Positions 11,261-21,178 of a stretch of DNA of 64,000 bases are shown here, one piece after another. Within the stretch, counting starts at the first letter, position 1. Each line of letters opens with the position of its first letter. A program made the position numbers and the translations under genes. The DNA is from Taxillus chinensis (taxonomy: Eukaryota > Streptophyta > Magnoliopsida > Santalales > Loranthaceae). Under the pieces are notes generated by a model. The model saw only the letters and a list, made by a program, of their open reading frames with translations, ran no database searches and was not told where the DNA came from. The stretch is from positions 29,268,440 to 29,332,439 of the forward strand of contig CM042089.1 in assembly GCA_023512835.1 (NCBI GenBank), given 5' to 3'.

Positions 11261-12140
11261 GCCCGGCGACACTTGTCGGTCCAATCAAATTTCACGCCCT
11301 TCCGAGTCAACGCTGTCATAGGAGCCGCCAAACGGGAAAACCCCTCTACAAAACGACGATAGTACCCCGCCAAACCAAGAAAACTACGGATCTCAAAAAC
11401 GTTGGTTGGTCTCGCCCACGATGCCACGGCCTCAATCTTGGCCGGGTCCACCCTAACTCCCTCAGTGACACCACATGGCCAAGAAAGTGAACCTCCTGCA
11501 GCCAAAACTCACACTTGCTAAACTTAGCAAGAACTGCTGGTCCCTCAAGGTTTGCAACCTGTTGCCAAGTGCTCCACATGCTCCTTCTCGGTCTTGGAAT
11601 ACACCAAGATATCGTCGATAAACACCACCACGAACGAGTCTAAGTATGGGGCAAAGACTTGGTTCATCAAATGCATGAACACCGCTGGCGCATTAGTGAG
11701 CCCGAAAGGCATCACGACCCACTCATAATGCCCATACCTACACCGAAAAGCCGTCTTAGGGATGTCCTCCTCCCTAACCCCGAGCTGGTGATACCCCGAC
11801 CGTAAATCTATCTTGGAAAACCACCTGGGCCCCGCTCAATTGGTCAAACAGGTCATCTATCCGAGGCAACGGGTACTTGTTCTTCACAGCCACCGAATTC
11901 GACTTCCTTGTAGTCGATGCAGAGACGAAGTGTGCCATCGGCCTTCTTAGCAAAGAGCACCGGAGCACCCCAAGGTGAGGTACTCGGTCTAATATACCCC
12001 TGGCCCACCAACTCCTCGATTTACCTCTGAAGCTCCCTCGGCTCGCTGGCCCCATACGATACGCTACTTGGGAAATCGGACCCGTCCCCGGCACCAACTC
12101 AATGGTGAACTCCACACTCCTCTTAGGTGGCAAACTCCTC
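11261..12140 (-). pseudogene. G1 pol: reverse transcriptase
   Basis: Palm and finger motifs can be read: [17 protein letters not shown] near 11870, the catalytic block [12 protein letters not shown] near 11620, and the thumb block [22 protein letters not shown] near 11380. The region is split over several frames (11774-12256, 11346-11579, 11104-11505). The first palm Asp region, expected as [10 protein letters not shown], is garbled at 11800-11830. G5 carries the same domain in one frame. Confidence 0.85.
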
Positions 12141-12660
12141 AACTCCTCAGGAAAAACATCCCGAAATTGGTCCACAACAACGGGCCACACCCTCTTTTCC
12201 ACCTTACCCTCCTCAGCAAAGGTCGGGCTGCTAACCTGTGGGTAACGGCACCCCACCGGTCCAACACCGGCCCGGCCCGACTCGCCTCACAATCCCACTC
12301 CCCCCGCAGGGTGCAAGAGGTCCCCGCAGGTGTCACGAAGGTCACCCGCCGCCGATAACAATCTATCTTGGCCTGGAAAGCCATAAGCCAATCCATACCC
12401 AAGATCAGGTCAAACGTTCTCAAAGGCATCACATGCAAGTCAAAACTCGGCTCCACCTCGCCTATGGTTAACACACGGTCCACGACACACTCGCCGTACC
12501 TCAATCATGCCTCCTACCTGGAGACTCCACAACTAGGGGCCTCGCGGCCTCCACACAGGCTAACCCCAAGCCGTCTATTACAAGCTCAAGAACAAACGAA
12601 CACGATGCACCCGTATCGAAAAGTACGAAGCTAAGGTACGGGAGATCAAGAGGGTACCTC
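12139..12660 (-). pseudogene. G1 protease
   Basis: Retropepsin with the active-site motif VLFDTGASCS near 12605-12625, followed by the flap and the block [25 protein letters not shown] near 12360-12440 that marks the protease-RT join in this lineage. One frame runs 12139-12504; the active site is upstream of its apparent start and separated by indels. It would cleave the gag-pol precursor. Confidence 0.82.
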
Positions 12661-13589
12661 TAACCACCGATGGTCCTGCTCCACCCTCGGCTGGTGGGGG
12701 TGGTAGCTCGGCCTCCTCCCCTGGTATGTCGCCTCCAGCGCAAACACCCTTCCTTGGCCCGTGCCACTAGTCGGCTCACTCACCTGGACGCGTCCCGCTA
12801 AGGTTGCCTCCGGCCTCGGTCTCTGCCGCCGCTCCGGCCTCCCCCTGGGGTCGGGTCCGACCGGATCCTGCCCGACTAGCCGGCCACCGACGAGCTGGTC
12901 TCTCTCGCTGGTGCACGAAAACCGGCATCACTCCTTGTGCTAGATGTCATGCCTCCAACTCCCCTATTGCCACTCCGGCAAACCCGGCTCAGATGGCCCT
13001 CTCGTCCACATCTATGGCATTTCCGGTCCCTCTTTGGACACTCCTTTCTCAAGTGGCCTTGCTCCCCACGCAGTAACAACCACCTGGGGAGACCCCCCCC
13101 TGGACCGCCCGTCGCCACCGCCAAAGCTAGACCTCCCTGGGTTCACCAATGTCCGACCCCGATTGCGAAAAGAATTGCTATCCCTCTCCTCCGTCTTGAG
13201 CCTCTTGGACCCTGCATCTCGATCAGGCCCACTCGCAACCGCGGCGCCCCCGATGGGCCTGCCTCCCATCATCCCGTTCTCTCTCGGCTATACGGGCCGT
13301 CTCCACGGCCTCAGGATAGGTCCTCAAGCGTAAAATCGCCACCCTCTCCCTAAGGGCTGGCCTGAGACCCAAGGTGAACTTGTGGGCCTTCAGGTCCTCC
13401 CTTACCACGGCCTCGGGGGCAAACCTACTCAATCTCCGGAACTCCCGCTCATATTCAGGTACCGTCTTGGATCCCCTGCTTCAAGCTGCCAAATTCTTCC
13501 CTCTTCTTGCCATCTCACCGATTCCTGGGAAGAACTCATCTTGGAAGAGTTGCAAGAACTCCTCCCAAAACATGAGTTGCACCGCACGG
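12661..13589 (-). pseudogene. G1 gag remnant (middle and zinc knuckles)
   Basis: Nucleocapsid and capsid pieces. One CCHC knuckle is intact (CHRCGREGHLSRVC near 13000); the other is damaged (GEQGHLRKECPKR). The capsid block AHKFTLGLRPALRERVAILRL lies at 13310-13390. Compared with G4 and G5, about the first 190 codons and the whole leader are absent: the capsid coding region joins the PBS directly at a shared GCTC near 13589. Frames change at least three times. The 12661-12870 part is the Pro/Ser/Gly-rich spacer between gag and protease. Confidence 0.8.
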
Positions 13590-13599
13590 CTCGATACCA
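13589..13599 (-). promoter_or_regulatory. G1 primer binding site, one base short
   Basis: The plus strand reads GCTCGATACCA, that is TGGTATCGAGC on the element strand. Plant initiator Met-tRNA would pair with TGGTATCAGAGC, so one base is missing. The same shortened form occurs in G2 and in the TRIM, whereas G4 and G5 have the full form. Confidence 0.8.
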
Positions 13600-13602
13600 T
13601 AT

Positions 13603-15332
13603 TGTCACGCCCGGATTTCCAACCCGAGGAAGCCGGTGACGTGACTCCCCATTCACCCACACGGAGGGCAATGGGGTTGGATTACCTGGATGCCACACAA
13701 GCAAGTCTAACAATTACAATAAATCAAATAAGCCACATCTTTATTTAATTCCAAAACATCAAAGGTTCACAAAACAACCAAGTCCCTGACTACGGTTCAA
13801 TCCCTTAGTACATTCCCCTCCCTGGGGTTACATAAATCATAAAAGTACATTACCGAAATGAACAATAAAGTGGAGAGGGTCTTCCACCTTGGTGTATCCA
13901 CCTAATGCCTGTAAGTCCCTGGAAAACAAACAAACACGGTAGGAGGGGTGAGCAACCACGGCTCGGTAGGGATCATGTCTCCCCAACCCATCCCATGTTC
14001 CTAGCATCTACATGCCATGTGTACAAGTGCGGTGTTGTGTTACAATAATTTCAACAGACACAATAAAAACCACATTAACAATTACAATCTTCCAGTGCCA
14101 CAGGCTAACACTTTAACCACAAGTGATTTAACCGCCTCTTCAGGCCAAGTGATTTAACCGCCTCTTCAGGCCAAGTGATTTAACCGCCTCTTCAGGCCAT
14201 TGGTTTAATCGCCTCTCAGGCAAAGTAATTTAACCGCCTCTTCAGGCCAGATACCACAATCATGCACACAACTTACACCACAGTCACACAAACATAAAAC
14301 CAAACACTTGGTGTGCACCCGTTCACAAGTGCACAAACCCAACCATTCAGGCAACAGAACAAACACCCAAGATACATACATACACTAAATCACAAGTCCA
14401 GCCACACAGGCATATTATCAAACATGTACTTGGCATATACACATAGCAATACTCACACAGGCATTTCATCGAACATATAGCATGTAATCCACGAGAATCA
14501 CACCAACATGCCACTGAAGGCCAACATTCATATAGGAGGTCACACCTATATGAATTTACATATAAATAATATAACAGTTATAACTCATATTCTGCCCTAG
14601 GACCCTAGGACAGAGGAGGACTTAGGAAGAACAGAATCCCTACCTCAAGGAAAACGCAACAACACAAAGAACGGTCCGATCCCAAGCCGAACGCCGTTCA
14701 CCCACGAAGCACCGACCACCCACGCAAGACGCCCTGGCAAGAACCAGGAGCTCTCCTTCCCTCTCTCTCTCTCTGCGACGGCCGGTGAAGCAACAAACCC
14801 TAAACCTAAAACAGAGGGGCTCCTCCTCCTTATATAGACAACACAACATCAAAACGACGTAGTTTTGATTAAGTGAATCCCAGGATCAAAACGACGTAGT
14901 TTTGATTACACAAGTTACCACCTTTCGCACCCATATAGGCCAAAATACTCGAATTTCAACATGGTCCTTTGGAGAGAGTTCCTTAGAATGACAAAACCAA
15001 GGGAACCATGCAAAAATATGGCTGCACGCCAATTTGCACGTGAATTCCCAATTCACGTGCACCTCCATATGGACTCCAAATGCTCTCAAACTTCACCCCT
15101 AGCTTCCTTGCATCATTTAGAAGACAATTACACTTGCACGTGAATTGGACCCATATCACGTGCACCTCACATACATCTCCATTTGGCCTGAAACTTCGTG
15201 GTAGATAGAGGACACCATTCTAAGCATCTTTCCTTTTGCACGTGAATTCATTGGAGTCCATTTACTAGGTCAAAATCTAGAAAAACTCTACTCAGGAGGC
15301 AAACCGACTAACTCAAGGTACGGGTCCTTACA
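13603..15332 (-). mobile_element. G1 5' LTR
   Basis: 1730 bp, TGTCACGCCCGG to CCTTACA on the plus strand. It drives transcription of G1 toward lower coordinates. It is the clearest example in the window of the shared promoter module described at 14830-14906. Near-identity to 7217-8949 indicates recent insertion. Confidence 0.92.
14830..14906 (-). promoter_or_regulatory. LTR core promoter: TATA box plus twin ACGT palindromes
   Basis: On the element strand two 22-bp palindromes of the form ATCAAAACTACGTCGTTTTGAT lie at 14885-14906 and 14848-14869, 37 bp apart start to start. They are followed after about 10 bp by TATATAAGG (14829-14836). Downstream is a telo-box-like AAACCCTAAAC block (plus-strand view, near 14800) and a GA run. 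The same layout is in the LTRs of G2, G3, G4 and G5. The ACGT core is the kind of site bound by plant bZIP factors; binding here is inferred. Confidence 0.75.
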
Positions 15333-16322
15333 CATACATACACTAAACCACAAGTCTAGTCACACGGACATATTACCAAACACTTAATGGGCATATACAC
15401 ACGGCTAAGTTCACACAGGCATTTCATCAAACATGTAGCAGGCATGTCATACAGGCATTTTATCAAACACTTTTCATGCATCACACAAACACCGGAAACA
15501 CCACAATCGCCATTAAAGGCCAACATTCATATAGGAGGTCACACCTATATGAATTTACATATAAATAATATAACGAGATATAACTCATATTCTGCCCTAG
15601 GACCCTAGGCACGAGGAGGATTTAGGAAGAACAGAATCCCTACCTTACAACAAGATCTTCCTTGCTCCCGCGCTAAACGCCGTTCTCCCCACGCAAGATG
15701 CTCCGGCAAAGAACCAAGCCAACTCCCCTTCCTTCTCTCTCTCTAGCTCTCTCTCTCTACGACGGCCGCAGCAGCCTAAAGTGAACCCTAAACCTAAAAA
15801 GAGAGCTTCTCCTCCTTATATAGACAACACAACATCAAAACGACGTAGTTTTGATTAAGTGAATCCCAAGATCAAAACGACGTAGTTTTGATTACACAAG
15901 TTAGCACCTTTCCGCACCCATATAGGCCAAAATACTCGGAATTTCAACATGGTCCTTTGGAGAAAGTTCCTTAGAATGTCAAAACCAAGGGAACCATGCA
16001 AAAATATGCTCGCACGCCAATTTGCACGTGAATTCCCCAATTCACGTGCAACTCCATATGCACTCCAAATGCTCTCAAACTTCACCCCTAACCTCCTTGC
16101 ATCATTTAGAAGACAACCACACTTGCACGTGAATTGGACCCATATCACGTGCACCTCACATACATCTCCATTTGGCCTGAAACTTCTGTGGTAGATAGAG
16201 GACACCATTCTAAGCATCTTTCCTTTTGCACGTGAATTCATTGGAGTCCATTTACTAGGTCAAAATCTAGAAAAACTCTACTCAGGAGGCAAACCGACTA
16301 ACTCAAGGTACGGGTCCTTACA
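15333..16322 (-). mobile_element. G2 3' LTR, right part
   Basis: Continues the LTR broken at 7216. It aligns base for base with 22061-23045 of the 5' LTR and ends GGGTCCTTACA before a PPT. It contains twin ACGT palindromes at 15834-15855 and 15871-15892, and the CACGTG inverted-repeat block at 16020-16240. The first five bases are the right copy of the G1 target duplication. Confidence 0.92.
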
Positions 16323-16593
16323 TCCTCTCCCCCCTTAAGACTTTTCGTCCTCGAAAAGAAATGACATACGAGGAAAACAAACACAAGCTACCCATTTGCC
16401 ACACGACGAGCCACAACACCCAAATGGGTCATACACCGCACATTGTACACAATAGCATATAACATAGTGCCACCACAGTCCATAACCACATGCATCACAA
16501 TCTATGGAAACACAACCACATGTCACAAATACCCATCACAAGCACATTTCATTAACACATTCAATACACCAGCCAACAACCACCCCTCCACCC
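16323..16593 (-). other. G2 PPT and 3' untranslated region
   Basis: The plus strand TCCTCTCCCCCCTTAAG at 16323-16339 is the polypurine tract on the element strand. The rest matches the G1 tail for about 110 bp, then diverges. No coding. Confidence 0.75.
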
Positions 16594-16668
16594 TTAAGAT
16601 TGTTCGTCCTCGAACAACTCTGGGGGTTGCTCACGCATCACGGATTCGCGTTTCCATATTTCCTCCAT
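16594..16668 (-). pseudogene. G2 vestige of the pol C terminus
   Basis: About 24 codons ending in TAA (16594-16596) read EEIWKRESVMREQPPELFEDEQS, the same tail as the end of the G1 integrase. Homology stops abruptly upstream (toward higher coordinates) near 16670. This shows that the G2 interior derives from a coding Tekay-type element by replacement of nearly all of gag-pol. No function expected. Confidence 0.8.
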
Positions 16669-19600
16669 AGGACGTGTCGTCCTCGAAAAGACAATACACT
16701 TTCCATAATGCACATGCTGATGCACATCGTCCACAACCATGCACACACCCGCGAATGAAGATAGTACACAATAACACACATGAAGGCACGTACCCACAAA
16801 CCCAATACAACATAGCATGATAGGGAGACACATATTCTAAACTCACAAACAATCCTTGTTTTCCGCACCTAACACATGTCACAAGTATTCACATGTCACG
16901 ACGGTGTACGACATATACGCCCATCCCCAACACGTACGTTTAACAAATCACATAGGTCACAGACCAACTCACATCATAAACACCACTACAAGGAACAAGG
17001 CACAAACAAAACACTACTACACGTTTAACGTTCCACTGCCCACTCGCTGACACCATACAAACTCATCCGCAGGGAGTTTCCTCACAACCTTCCCACCTCT
17101 GGACCGTTCGTCCCCGAAAAGAGAAATCAAGTGGCAAACATCACGGGAAGATTAAAGCAACACATAACACCCATGAGCATAACAAGAACTAGAGCTTGGC
17201 CAATTAGCGCGCTGACAACAACTCACGTGAGCAAGTCTGACAACAGTGAGGTCGAGAAGCCTCCCACGGATGCATGAAGACCCTGACAACCGAACAAGGC
17301 CAACACCAGAAGCCTATGCACGAAGCATCCATTCGCTAGAATTCATATGATTGAACGAGAAGTCACTGCATCGACATAGCAGGGTACTCGGCATTAGACG
17401 CCTACTCATGTCACAATAGGACCAACACTCCACAATGTAAAATACCCAACAATGACACCATCAAAATTGGATGTCAACGGACCCCAACAATGTACAACGC
17501 AGCCACACTCCATATGTAGACCTTACCCTAACGGCAAACACTAAGTGGTCACAAGGAAACACAAACAAACAAGAGAAAAGCATTAGACAAACCATAATCG
17601 TGTTTCTACACATGGAGATCACCCCAAAGACACCATCATCATCGCTCAAACCGCCTCACTCTATAGTGATACACGCAACAACAAAACCCAACCAATGCCA
17701 AAGGGAACTCAAGATGACTTACAATCCAGGACACAACTACATCAGGATGAAGTGTGTCCTCCACCAATTCGGTCACAGCCAACAAGACGCCCAACGGAGT
17801 CCAAGGAGTAACTCAAAACAACGAATTCGGCACCATACCCAATCACGGCAAGACCAAAAGTTACTATCGGGCTAACACCGGTCACCAACGTTGAGAATCT
17901 ACTAAAGAATCCCTTGAACCGGAACGTCACATAAATAACACCTCCCTAACTACGGTCAAATAGGGATCCACCAAGGGCCCACACAGCCTTCACTAACCGA
18001 GGCTTATGTTACAACCCAAGTGATAACACCTTACTCGGTCGGCAGACATTCCATGCGACAGAATTCTTTGACGCCGGGTAGTTGCCAACAACGTAGTCCT
18101 CTCCACCCTGGAAAAGTCTCCTACCGACAACATGACAATAACGGAATCCTCGGTGTCACCACTCACAGGTCACAAAGGAATCCTTTGCCTCCAGGACATA
18201 CTCCACCTCATGGCCCACTAACCCTGCTATACCAACAATCACGTCCTATCTCAACACACCAACAAAACACTCAAACTAACCAAGAAATGCTCAGGCTCTA
18301 ACCGCTGCCTTAATATGGTCACCGCAATTCCTTCGGGTAGGCACAAGAAACGAGACATACAAACTCCTTATTCGGAACATTCACGTAGCTCCCAAACACA
18401 CCAACACTTTGATGGCGTGGTCCATCTCACTTACCACATCAAAACGCACACGAAAGACTTTCAAGAAGAACATATGTAGCATGAGGACCCCATGATAGCC
18501 GCAGGACACAAACCTCCCCCCAAAGGGGTAAGACTAATACCCCTTACAAACAAAACTCACCTCTGACTCCATTCAATGGATCATAACTCATCAATACTTT
18601 CACACTTTAACTTAGCATGCCATCACACGTGACAAGGAATAGCATCAACATTACACATAACACCCCTCTTCATCCCATACCGCACATAATATGCGCATGC
18701 ATCACCTCCTACTCCTCTGCATATGTCTACCACGAGACCCACACATAAGAACTTTGCTATACCCCTTTAACACATATGCAACACACACAACAAAACAAAA
18801 CAACCACAACACACGAAATAAACTACTGTGCAGAACACATGTAAGAGAGGACATACTAGCCCCCACCTCCTCGCCTCTTTTAAGCCTATTACCCACACGA
18901 CATGGATTAACGGAATGGTCCTACCACCAGGAGTACATCCTCAACCCCTCGGAAGGTATCTCACAATTATGAGGAAAAACCCAAACAAGGCCTGCCCAAT
19001 CTCACTCGCTTGCACCGCTTGCACCGATTGGGTTCACCGGGCACGATCCTATAAACTCACTCGTAACCTAGTTCCAGGACTCATCACATTTTTATACATA
19101 CGCAAATCCATTTCACCACATATCCCCCGAACATTACCCAAGGTCTTTCACACACCACCAGCATGACACGTGGTCAATGTTTAGCCACCCAAGAATTTGC
19201 AGCCATCTCCACAGGACACCCATAAGAATCTTAAAACCACATACCACTCTCGCCAATCCATTTAGATTTCAATGACTCAAGGGGTGGGTTATACTAGTGG
19301 CAATTTCCTCCCTCAACCTTGACACTTGGAAAGGTTACCAGAAGAACATCCTTCTTAAGTAAGACATCTACGAAACCTCTACTCACATGAAAACACATTT
19401 CTATTACTCAAGGTTGCCACAGCGGGGTCACACACTACCCACAAGCCACTAACTCATGCCTCCGGCTTCCTAGGCTAGCTAGGCCAGAGGTAATCTCACC
19501 TACGCTAGAGTATTAGGAGTAACACAAGAACATTTATTACTTTCCTCACACACGGGCGCCCAAAATTGACTACCACACAAAGATACAATTAACACTTTCG

Positions 19601-20079
19601 ACCATATTAAAACCACCAACTCTTTCCAACAACCGTTTATAACCATTAGTAATTTATTAGTCTTTTGGTATCATATATATATTTTTATTTATTTTACTCT
19701 TTTATTCTCTAGTAGGTCCCCAACTACGTCCATCCAAAATGGTAACTCAAACGACCTTCTAAGCCTCACCTAACACAAAACAGTGGCTCAAGAGCCCACC
19801 CAGCAAAAATACCCCTCTATCACAAGTGTCTTAATTAAATGGCTAGAAACGCAACAATCAAAGGTTCACCCAGCCTCACCTAATCCTGCACGAGACTCAA
19901 CCGATCACTATCATTAAAGGAATATGATACCACCACTAAACAGAAATCTTCACACGCGAGAATCAAAATCGTACCCTTGACTAAGGAAAGTTCTGCCATG
20001 CTCTCCTCCTAGCCTCACTTGAATTTTGCTTTATCCCTAGCTCGTTGAGCCAGTCTTCTAGCACCATGACTTGCTTTAC
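16669..20079 (-). other. G2 interior of unknown origin, non-coding
   Basis: 3.4 kb with no recognisable protein domain in any frame. The plus strand is strikingly rich in A and C with few G, so the element strand is T+G-rich. Short copies of the TCGTCCTCGAAAAG motif found near the PPT recur at 16676-16690 and, diverged, at 17108-17122. An A+T-rich stretch lies at 19650-19710. Open stretches present here look accidental. What replaced gag-pol, and from where, cannot be told from the sequence alone. Confidence 0.6.
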
Positions 20080-20425
20080 CAAAACAGGTTGTCTGGAGAT
20101 GTCCTACTTTCCAATGTCCCGGTTGCCCACTGCAAGAACAACCCCTTTGGGAAACTGGTCTCTACCTCTTGAGCCCCTTTCTGCTGATCAGGACAACTAT
20201 GCTTCAATTAATCTTCACCCAAGATCCCCCCGATGATGTGGGTTGATAGCTCTCGACGTACCTCGCTCTTAATCAGTTGTCGAATCTCATCCTTCAACTC
20301 TTGAATTACCAGGCTTAAGATGCCAACCTTATTACTTACATCCTGCAGCTCTCCCACTTGCCCGGCTGGGGGGCGGGCTTCTTTGCTACCTCAATAGTCG
20401 TCCTGGTCACAATTTTTGGAGACAT
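20080..20425 (-). pseudogene. G2 decayed gag start and possible zinc knuckle
   Basis: From an ATG at 20423-20425 the minus strand reads MSPKIVTRTTIEVAKK, close in plan to the MPPRRVTRAT start of G5 gag. After a frameshift near 20350, a helix-like stretch (IQELKDEIRQLIKSEVRREL) matches the position and style of the G4/G5 gag N-terminal coiled coil. Further on, near 20090-20140, a knuckle-like CSGQPGHWKVGH appears in another frame. The capsid part between them is missing. It is a vestige or a very short gag-like frame. Confidence 0.5.
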
Positions 20426-21164
20426 TGGCTCCACGAAAAGGCAGCGCTCTAGGTTATCACTCAATAATCTCAACAATCGCGAGATCACTACCGACTAAAC
20501 CTTAAGCTATAACACGCATTATTACCACACAAGTCCATAGGTTCACATTTAACAGACTATACCAATTTTACATTCCATTGCATTGCTCATAACCACGCTT
20601 GTTTCACACAGTACCAAGCAAATCACATGCTCAACCATTCACAGAACACCAAGCAAACCACATTAAATTTTTTTTTTTTTTTTGTTAACAGGTCACAAGC
20701 CTCAAGTTTCCAAGCACACAGTTTCACTTCCACAATTTCTTTTCCATGTTTTCATGCTCGAACCATCACAAATTCTTTTCCATGTTATCACGTTCAAACC
20801 ATTTATCCATGCAATTACACACACTGTACACATTTCAGTTCTCATTAAACCACATTGCACAAACAAGCAATTCCACAAGCATACAACTCAAGTTGTCATA
20901 AAATCGAGTTAATCGGAGTTGCACGATTAAAACATGCTCTTCATATTTTCTCTCACATGCTTTATCTCGGTCAATCACACAAAGACAACCAATGCAACTA
21001 GTGCCCTAATGCCAATGCATGCAAATCCTACCTCAGGTCTGGACTACCCCAAGTACACCTTAGAGGCTCAAAGAGGACCGTGTTGATCAGGCACGTCCCT
21101 CCAGGTTCCTCCAAAGGACTCAAGATAACCAGATCCGCCCACTACCCTAGGCCAACTGGACCAT
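20426..21164 (-). other. G2 leader between PBS and gag vestige
   Basis: Non-coding. The part nearest the PBS (20994-21164) matches the leaders of G4 (48575-48754) and, inverted, G5 (60237-60435). It includes a block around GCCAATGCATGCAAAT that is kept in all three and is a candidate packaging signal. A run of about 16 T lies at 20668-20683. Confidence 0.65.
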
Positions 21165-21175
21165 GCTCGATACCA
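21165..21175 (-). promoter_or_regulatory. G2 primer binding site, one base short
   Basis: The plus strand reads GCTCGATACCA, three bases from the LTR end. It resembles the initiator Met-tRNA site but lacks one T of GCTCTGATACCA. Confidence 0.8.
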
Positions 21176-21178
21176 TAT

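Larger units (their letters stand above)
7217..15332 (-). mobile_element. G1: Tekay/Del-type chromovirus inside the G2 LTR
   Basis: 8.1-kb Gypsy element on the minus strand: 5' LTR 13603-15332, degenerate PBS, gag remnant, protease, RT, RNase H, integrase with a chromodomain-like tail, PPT, 3' LTR 7217-8949. The order protease-RT-RNaseH-integrase is Ty3/Gypsy. The tail block ending in ILDRREK is typical of plant chromoviruses of the Tekay/Del group. LTRs are very alike by eye, so insertion is recent, yet many frameshifts break the genes and the gag N terminus is deleted. It lies in the 3' LTR of G2 with a nearly perfect target duplication. Confidence 0.9.

Noticed and set aside
12804..13353. 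Plus-strand open stretches of 90-138 codons opposite G1 gag
   Set aside because: They are shadows of the Gly/Arg-rich gag on the minus strand.
17471..19166. Several plus-strand open stretches of 90-130 codons in the G2 core
   Set aside because: They follow the A+C bias of the strand (Thr/Pro/His/Asn-rich), overlap in frames and show no known motif.
20045..20236. Plus-strand 63-codon stretch near the G2 gag vestige
   Set aside because: The meaningful reading is on the minus strand, where a knuckle-like motif appears; the plus frame has no support.
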